A stretch of 38,442 nt of DNA. Source: Candidatus Cloacimonadota bacterium. GTDB lineage: Bacteria > Cloacimonadota > Cloacimonadia > Cloacimonadales > Cloacimonadaceae. This document shows, piece after piece, positions 33,691 to 38,442 of this stretch (its first letter is position 1; every line of letters begins with the position of its first letter). The stretch is from assembly GCA_028706475.1 (NCBI GenBank), contig JAQWBI010000018.1:1-38442 (forward strand), read 5' to 3'. Position numbers and translations under genes: made by a program. The notes under the pieces are model-generated. The model saw only the letters and a list, made by a program, of their open reading frames with translations. It was not told the origin of the DNA and made no database searches.

Positions 33691-33717
33691 TTAGCAAACA
33701 CTTTTTTGGAGTGCTAA
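33691..33717 (-). promoter_or_regulatory. CIRCE operator of groES-trxA
   Basis: On the minus strand the left arm is TTAGCACTC, exactly the CIRCE consensus. After a 9-base spacer comes GTTTGCTAA, matching the consensus right arm GAGTGCTAA at 7 of 9 positions. The spacing is the canonical 9. CIRCE is bound by the repressor HrcA, so this pair is expected to be heat-inducible. A TTGACA (33727 down to 33722) just upstream can serve as -35. HrcA itself is not in the window. Confidence 0.82.
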
Positions 33718-34092
33718 TTTTTGTCAAGGCCAAAGCGACGAAATTCCTGCATGTCTTGATTATCTCCCTTATTTGTCAGGATATTGAGGTATCAGGAAGC
33801 AGTGAAAACTGCTTTAAGCCCTCACCCCAAACTTCAAATCGCACTCACTTGGACAAATGTGGATAATTGTTTATCTGGTTTGGAGATAGATTAGACTACG
33901 TTTGGACTTGGGCATAGCCTGTTTTAGACGTATTTGGACGTCTTTTTATCACTGTATCTTCAAATTTAGGCCGATTTTAGACTGGACTTGGACATCCGAA
34001 GGGTTGGCCGACATCAGTCGAGTTTAAATTGGCGCAGCTGAAGTGACATATTCTTGATATGATGTTCATCCAAATCCTGATCCGAGTCCATA

Positions 34093-34311
34093 TTGTTGAC
34101 GTTTCCGTCTAAACTATGCTTTATGTCCATCGTCGAGATGGCCAAGGTGCTCTTCCCGGAGGGACAGGATACTCCAACCCTGATATCCAAGTTCCTCACC
34201 TATCCTGATGGCTATATCGATGCCTATGATGCTCTTGCAGGATGCCTGGAACACTTCTCCGAATATGATGTCGGTAGGAACAGAGTGAAAGTCCGGAGAT
34301 TCATATTCTAA
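34093..34311 (+). pseudogene. Likely phage terminase large-subunit C-terminal fragment
   Basis: A 72-residue open frame without a proper beginning reads SKFLTYPDGYIDAYDALAGC and then LEHFSEYDVGRNRVKVRRF. The acidic DAYDALA segment recalls the end of the nuclease domain of phage terminase large subunits. Its TAA overlaps the ATG of the portal-like frame (TAATG), the normal terminase-portal order. The homology is my recollection of the pattern and should be tested. Confidence 0.4.
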
Positions 34312-34800
34312 TGAACTACTATGATAAGCTCATGCCTGAGCAACTTGTAAGTAAAGCTGCCGAGACTAAGAAAGTAGTGTCCCAGCCTACTCCATGAGCA
34401 ATCTGCTCAATCTCCTGGATACCGATGAGTATCACTCGGGTTGTGTGGATGCCCTGTCAATGGCAACCGTGATGGAGTTCGACTGCAAGAACAGCTAGGT
34501 TAAGTCCTGGATGGAAGCTGTGGAGTTTCCTGCCTGTGAAGACCAGACGACTATCCTGGCGGAGCTGATGAAGTTCTATCTGGCGTGCGGTAATGGCTTT
34601 CTGATCAAGATTCGGAACGCTCAAGGTCAGTAGATGGGGCTGGAACGCATGCTGCCCAGTGAAGTGCAGATCGTAGAGAACTATGACGAGTTTGGCTTCT
34701 TTCGCCCTAACTATATCCAGGTGAAGAATAACCAGAAGAAGGACTTTGCTTACGAGGACATCATCCACGTAAAGAAGTCCACTTCTGGGGGATATTGCCT
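34311..34800 (+). pseudogene. Broken phage portal protein gene
   Basis: The first frame (ATG at 34311) gives KLMPEQLVSKAAETKK and stops at TGA 34395-34397. The frame starting at 34394 continues NLLNLLDTDEYHSGCVDAL, meets TAG at 34496 and TAG at 34631, and reads on through FYLACGNGFLIKIRNAQGQ, MLPSEVQIVENYDEFGFF and YEDIIHVKKSTSGGY. This is the layout of PBSX-type phage portal proteins, cut off before its C-terminal half. With the terminase-like fragment it marks a decayed prophage head module. Confidence 0.6.
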
Positions 34801-34962
34801 CCCTCGGCAATGCATTCAACATCCATGCAATAGGCGGCTTTTATTTCCGTTTCCATTCTATGTCATTTTTTTGTCGAGCAACCCAGACTCTTTCGCTCCT
34901 ATAGTGAAAGCTGCTTTTAGCTGCTTGTTACTCAGAAAAGCTTCAAGATGAAGCTTCTAAAC

Positions 34963-34998
34963 CCAAAAAAAAGCCTGCCCAATTATGCGGACAGGCTT
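34963..34998 (-). terminator. Rho-independent terminator of the AOR operon
   Basis: On the minus strand AAGCCTGTCC pairs with GGGCAGGCTT (one mismatch) around an 8-base loop and is followed by a run of T ending in GGGT. It starts about 20 bases after the AOR stop. A second small hairpin (34938-34956) lies just beyond. Confidence 0.85.
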
Positions 34999-35018
34999 GG
35001 AGAAGAGTAAATTTTGTC

Positions 35019-37151
35019 TTACAGGAAGCGCTTTACAACTTCCACTACTTCAGGCAGATCCATGCCGATGTTTTTCAGATGTTCCAAAGTGGGCACACCT
35101 TCCTTGGTCCAGCCTTTACGTTCATACACAGCATCTACGAGTTGTTGATATTGATCTTCGCGATATTGGCGGGTGATTTCCATCTTCTCAGCAGTAGATT
35201 TGCCTGTGGGATCCACGCCAATCTTGTTTTTCAGCAAGTTGTCGTAGCGTTCAATGCGGGAAAGGTATTCTTCCTCGGTAACTGGGCCTACGGCGCGATA
35301 GGGGGGAATATCATCCTGGCGGCGACCTCCGCCCATCCTCATGCAAAAGACTTTCTGGAAGTTGTAAACCCGTTCGCTTTGACGTATCAGCTCGTGTTTA
35401 TCCATCGGTTTTCCCGTGATTGCTTTGTAGATATCCACATAGTTTTGAACGTGTTCAGGTACCTTTGCCGGTTCGTCGGTTTGAGCGTTATCAGCAGGTT
35501 CGATGTCGTTCCAGGGAAGCTTGCACAATCCCTGCAAGCCAAACCAGGTACGGAACATGGGGAAATAGTGCAGGGCTTCGGCTTTATCTTTGAAAGTGGG
35601 AATATGGTTATTCACCATATCCATGAAGATCAGCCAGGCTTCATCGTGTTGCGGGCCTTTCAGAGCCAAGGTATATCCGCCTTGCTGCGCCAAAGATTCT
35701 TTACTCATGTATTGAGAATATTCCAGTCCCTTGGCTTCCATACCGATGTCTTGCAAGAATTTGGGATCGGCGCCATACTTTTCGGCAAAGATCTTCTTCA
35801 TCCTGCGTACACCCTGACCCACGATCATACCAAAACCTTCACCCCGAGCCATCTGATGCAAGAGCTCCAATGCATCGTCGGCATTTCCCCAAGAGAGATC
35901 CAAGCCCCCGGTGCGTTCTTTGTTCAAGATGCCGTTTTCGTAGCATTCCATTGCAAATGCCACACTGGTGCCAAAAGAAATGGTATCCACACCGTAAGTA
36001 TCGCAATAGAAATTGATTTCCACCACATCTTTAGGATCCCACACACAGATGTTTGAGCCGCAACCGCCGGCAGTTTCGTATTCCGGGCCATCAACCGTAA
36101 CCGACTGTCCCTTGTAAGGACCAGTGCGGGGTTTAAAATTGTCTACGGCTTTGCAGCAGGATAGTGAGCAACCATACCAACAGCCGTCTGCCATACCTTG
36201 GGTAAAGAGCTTGGTAAACTCTCGAGAATGAAGACCCTCGGCTTCAGGCATTTGGCCATACTTGAAGTTCTTGATGGGCAAAAGGTCATAATCGTTCATG
36301 ATTTCCATCAGGTGAGCGGTACCAACCTGATGCATGCGGCACTGGGTAGCGTCTCCGGCTTCAATCTCTTTGTGCAGCTTCAGACCTGTCTTGCGTAGAG
36401 TGGGTAGGTCAGCCGGATTGTTGGTATCTACTTTTAGTCCGGAATACTTCACCACCAAAGCCTTGATCTTTTTGTGTCTGAAAGCAGTTCCTGTGCCACC
36501 ACGTCCGGCTTGTTTGAGACGGGCAACTTTGCGGCGCTTGTCCCAGAACGAGAAGTTCAAACAGGTTATGAGTACATTGTCCGCTGCACGTCCGGAAGAT
36601 ACCACGGATATAGTCTGCAACCTGTCTTCGCCATCGGCAAATTCCTTATGCAGAGATTCCGCTAGCAAGTGGCTGTTGATCTCTTCGTCGGGAGCGGTCA
36701 AGATCTTCACGACGCCTTTGTCGCCATCAATAAATACAATAACTTCTTCATCGGCAATGCCTTGAAGTTCCAGGGCATCGAAGCCGGCAAACTTACAATA
36801 GGGGCCAAAGTGTCCACCCACATTGCAATCCACGGGAATACCCGTTAATGGTGAGATAGTGGTAACAATGGACTTTCCGCTGCCGGGATACGAGGTATTG
36901 CCACACAAGGGGCCAAAAGCGATGCAAACTTCGTTTTCGGGATCATCCCATTTGGTGGTGTCTTTCACGCCATGCCACATCAGATAAAGGTCAAAACCCT
37001 TGCCTCCCACGAACTTATCTATCATCATGTCTGAAACAGGTTTTTCTTTGATCTCTCCGGTGCCTACGTTTACATAAAGCGTACGGCGATTGTATCCTTT
37101 ATCGATGGGTTTCAATGTGTAACTGTATTCAGCTAATACTCTGCGATTCAT
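35019..37151 (-). CDS. Aldehyde:ferredoxin oxidoreductase family enzyme
   Basis: This tungstopterin or molybdopterin enzyme oxidises aldehydes to acids with ferredoxin, or the reverse. The N-terminal AFOR domain shows RRTLYVNVGTGEI, DKFVGGKGFDLYLMW, GPLCGNTSYPGSGK and VGGHFGPYCKFAGFDALELQ. The iron-sulfur cysteines are probably those of CWYGCSLSCC plus the one in GLQGLCKLPW. EYETAGGCGSN and LKGPQHDEAW are further family blocks. At 710 residues it is about 100 longer than archaeal AOR. It follows a four-cluster ferredoxin gene by 9 bases, its likely electron partner. In an amino-acid fermenter it could remove aldehydes or recycle reductant. The true substrate is unknown. Confidence 0.93.
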   Translation of the reverse strand: MNRRVLAEYSYTLKPIDKGYNRRTLYVNVGTGEIKEKPVSDMMIDKFVGGKGFDLYLMWHGVKDTTKWDDPENEVCIAFGPLCGNTSYPGSGKSIVTTISPLTGIPVDCNVGGHFGPYCKFAGFDALELQGIADEEVIVFIDGDKGVVKILTAPDEEINSHLLAESLHKEFADGEDRLQTISVVSSGRAADNVLITCLNFSFWDKRRKVARLKQAGRGGTGTAFRHKKIKALVVKYSGLKVDTNNPADLPTLRKTGLKLHKEIEAGDATQCRMHQVGTAHLMEIMNDYDLLPIKNFKYGQMPEAEGLHSREFTKLFTQGMADGCWYGCSLSCCKAVDNFKPRTGPYKGQSVTVDGPEYETAGGCGSNICVWDPKDVVEINFYCDTYGVDTISFGTSVAFAMECYENGILNKERTGGLDLSWGNADDALELLHQMARGEGFGMIVGQGVRRMKKIFAEKYGADPKFLQDIGMEAKGLEYSQYMSKESLAQQGGYTLALKGPQHDEAWLIFMDMVNNHIPTFKDKAEALHYFPMFRTWFGLQGLCKLPWNDIEPADNAQTDEPAKVPEHVQNYVDIYKAITGKPMDKHELIRQSERVYNFQKVFCMRMGGGRRQDDIPPYRAVGPVTEEEYLSRIERYDNLLKNKIGVDPTGKSTAEKMEITRQYREDQYQQLVDAVYERKGWTKEGVPTLEHLKNIGMDLPEVVEVVKRFL

Positions 37152-37160
37152 GTCTTCTCC

Positions 37161-37544
37161 TTATGCCTCTGTTATTTCCAGGGCTTCTGCTGGGCAGGTT
37201 TTCACGCACGCGCCACAAGCAATGCACTTGAAGGGATTATGCTTGCTCAAAACCGTACGCATGCTGTTTGTAGGGCATACTGCCACACACATTAAGCATC
37301 CTATGCAAAGGTTGCGGGAGAGCATCACCACACCTTGTTTGCTTACCGCGAGTGCCATCGTAGGGCATGCCTCCACACAAGTCTGGCATTGATTGCATAC
37401 ATTCATTTCGGGAGGATTCGTCTCGTCATGAATTTGGATGCAGGAAAGCTCGGATTTGTCTTCTTTGAAATAGAGACTGGAACAAGTGCTCTCGCACGCA
37501 TGGCAAGAGATACACTTCTCCGGATAAGTCTTCAGCATTTTCAT
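37161..37544 (-). CDS. Four-cluster polyferredoxin, AOR partner
   Basis: The 127-residue protein has four cysteine sets, each able to contribute to a [4Fe-4S] cluster: CISCHACESTC, CNQCQTCVEAC, CIGCLMCVAVC and CIACGACVKTC. Three are followed by proline as in bacterial ferredoxins. The first is not and has an extra cysteine nearby (SELSC), so its cluster may be unusual. Length and order match the HycB/AorB-type electron-transfer subunits. It is the first gene of the pair with AOR. No signal peptide, so cytoplasmic. Confidence 0.92.
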   Translation of the reverse strand: MKMLKTYPEKCISCHACESTCSSLYFKEDKSELSCIQIHDETNPPEMNVCNQCQTCVEACPTMALAVSKQGVVMLSRNLCIGCLMCVAVCPTNSMRTVLSKHNPFKCIACGACVKTCPAEALEITEA

Positions 37545-38116
37545 CGCCTTATACTCCTATATATCATATGACTATCATTCTGGTGACAACTTTATGCCAT
37601 CGTGCTTTATGGTCAATCACAATTTAATTACCCGCTGCGGAAACTGAGCCAAGCTCTCTACTTTAACGCTTGCCGATCGAGATATAATCGGGTAATACTC
37701 GGGTATTCACTCGATGATAACCCGATGATATCTGCTTAAGCACAGCTTTACGCAAAGGGAGGGAAGCCTAAGAGATGTATGTGGATGGGGGATATTTCCG
37801 TCATCTGCACTCAAACCATGAGACTGTTCACTTTGACCTGATCTATTTCCAATGAGTTAGCGCATGAGTTAGGTGAAAAAGTGGGCGAAACGACTAAAAT
37901 ATGCTTTCGAAACCGAATTGACAAGAAGGCCAGTATGCCATCTTTTCTCAAAAACCACCTTTTATGTCTCCTCGGGATTTTTAGGGCCAATACGAGCGTT
38001 TCTGAGAGCCTAAAACGTGACAAAAAGAATGTCTATTAAATTGTAAGAAAATGCTTTACAGATTTCATGGTATAGATACTTTGGCACCCAAAATAACATG
38101 CTTTTGAGGTGTCAAA
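37545..38116. other. Gene-free stretch with a palindromic element
   Basis: No convincing gene lies here. The stretch should contain the promoter of the ferredoxin-AOR operon (minus strand), but no clear -35/-10 pair was identified. It holds the palindromic element at 37681-37732 and a near-direct repeat ATGAGTTAG (37853, 37864). An AT-rich lead precedes the partial gene at 38117. Confidence 0.55.
37681..37732. repeat. Palindromic element related to that at 21 kb
   Basis: GATATAATCGGGT (37681-37693) pairs with ACCCGATGATATC (37720-37732) with one mismatch, leaving a 26-base loop. The core at 37699-37721 has TCGGGT, then ATTCACTCGAT, then GATAAC, differing at only three positions from 21042-21064. 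The shared core suggests a family of small dispersed elements. Confidence 0.55.
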
Positions 38117-38442
38117 ATGAAGAACAAATCGAACCGGAAATCTGCCGTTGACGTGAGCTTGAACCAGGAAGAGATTGTAGTTTCATTGAATATCCCTGTC
38201 AGATTCAGTATTCCTAAAACAAAAGCCAATATCAAGTTCATTATCGTATTCTTGAGATTGCTGTTTTGTAGAGATGGCTCCAGGTTGTGCACTTTTCAGG
38301 ATATTGCCACGATGGTTGGTTATACAGACCGTAGAAATGTAAACAACTACTGGAGGGAGTTTGAGCAACATGGCTTTGATATCTTGGCCTTTCTGAGCCG
38401 GAAAGTCGATCTCAAGGAGTGCATACCGTTGATAGAAGACTT
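38117..38442 (+). CDS. Partial gene, possible DNA-binding protein
   Basis: The frame opens at ATG 38117 and runs past the window edge, so at least 108 residues. It starts MKNKSNRKSAVDVSLNQEE and contains FLRLLFCRDGSRLCTFQDIA, TMVGYTDRRNVNNYWREFEQ and HGFDILAFLSRKVDLKECIP. The middle part reads like a helix-turn-helix segment. I do not recognise the family; a transposase or replication-type protein of a mobile element is possible, and the surrounding gene-free repeat-rich DNA would fit. The RBS is weak (GAGGTG). The stop lies outside the window. Confidence 0.6.
   Translation, partial: MKNKSNRKSAVDVSLNQEEIVVSLNIPVRFSIPKTKANIKFIIVFLRLLFCRDGSRLCTFQDIATMVGYTDRRNVNNYWREFEQHGFDILAFLSRKVDLKECIPLIED

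Larger units (their letters stand above)
33732..35018. other. Gap with phage remnant, no intact gene
   Basis: Between the groES promoter and the AOR stop there is no intact gene. The segment 34093-34800 holds damaged phage genes. In the rest, 33926-33943 carries a small hairpin (AGACGT/ACGTCT followed by TTTTT) that could act as a plus-strand terminator. Two more hairpins, at 34938-34956 and 34971-34998, lie next to the AOR gene. Confidence 0.55.

Noticed and set aside
33926-33947. Plus-strand terminator AGACGT/ACGTCT plus T run
   Set aside because: The stem is only 6 bp and no plus-strand gene precedes it, so it was not listed as a separate feature.
36334-36765. 143-residue plus-strand frame inside the AOR gene
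   Set aside because: It is a shadow of the conserved AOR coding sequence on the other strand.

Overview
The window looks like chromosome of an anaerobic, double-membraned bacterium of the FCB superphylum, most likely a Cloacimonadota (Cloacimonas-like) species. This is an inference from several features seen together: a lipid A operon with a fused LpxC-FabZ, a secreted giant carrying a Por/type IX-type C-terminal sorting domain, a LruC-domain remnant, an aldehyde:ferredoxin oxidoreductase with a polyferredoxin, a Na+-pumping decarboxylase beta subunit and split glycine decarboxylase subunits. No rRNA or tRNA gene was seen, so the assignment is not proven.

Layout. 1-1067 has no intact gene; it holds short tandem and inverted repeats and two coding-like scraps. 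1068-7719 is a tightly packed plus-strand run: gcvPA, gcvPB, an OmpH/Skp-like chaperone, lpxD, lpxC-fabZ, lpxA. After a 268-base gap, 7988-20944 is a second plus-strand run: decarboxylase beta subunit, cytidine deaminase, PflX-like radical SAM protein, cell-wall amidase, soluble histidine kinase, PDZ-radical SAM (DUF512) protein, ribH, nusB, glycosyltransferase, SPASM-type radical SAM protein, a membrane protein with a beta-propeller-like C-terminus, a DUF4159 protein, an LpxH-like phosphoesterase, an anchored cyclophilin, a flavin-binding-family protein and a small unknown.

At about 21 kb transcription converges on a nested palindromic element, and everything from 21193 to 37544 except one pseudogene and the phage scraps is on the minus strand. 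In the direction of transcription this half contains: ferredoxin and AOR (37544 to 35019); a CIRCE-controlled groES-trxA pair; the ribosome/membrane-insertion cluster rpmH-rnpA-yidD-yidC-jag followed by a metallo-beta-lactamase-fold hydrolase; a three-gene operon (27985 to 21657) led by a winged-helix protein fused to a degenerate aminopeptidase-T-like domain, followed by two large secreted proteins; and ppnP. A broken LruC-domain gene (28182-28800) and a broken phage terminase/portal segment (34093-34800) lie in the gaps. The right edge cuts a plus-strand gene with an unrecognised, probably DNA-binding, product.

How the genes work together: lpxD, lpxC-fabZ, lpxA and the LpxH-like gene supply the early lipid A pathway; the OmpH-like chaperone, amidase, YidC and YidD serve envelope biogenesis; the glycine decarboxylase, AOR/ferredoxin and Na+-decarboxylase subunit fit amino-acid or organic-acid fermentation. 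The most unusual locus is the 21.6-28.0 kb operon, which has the layout of a ligand-sensing regulator controlling its own secreted products. A second locus worth attention is the 14.6-18.7 kb set of a glycosyltransferase, a radical SAM enzyme and two barely characterised membrane or anchored proteins.
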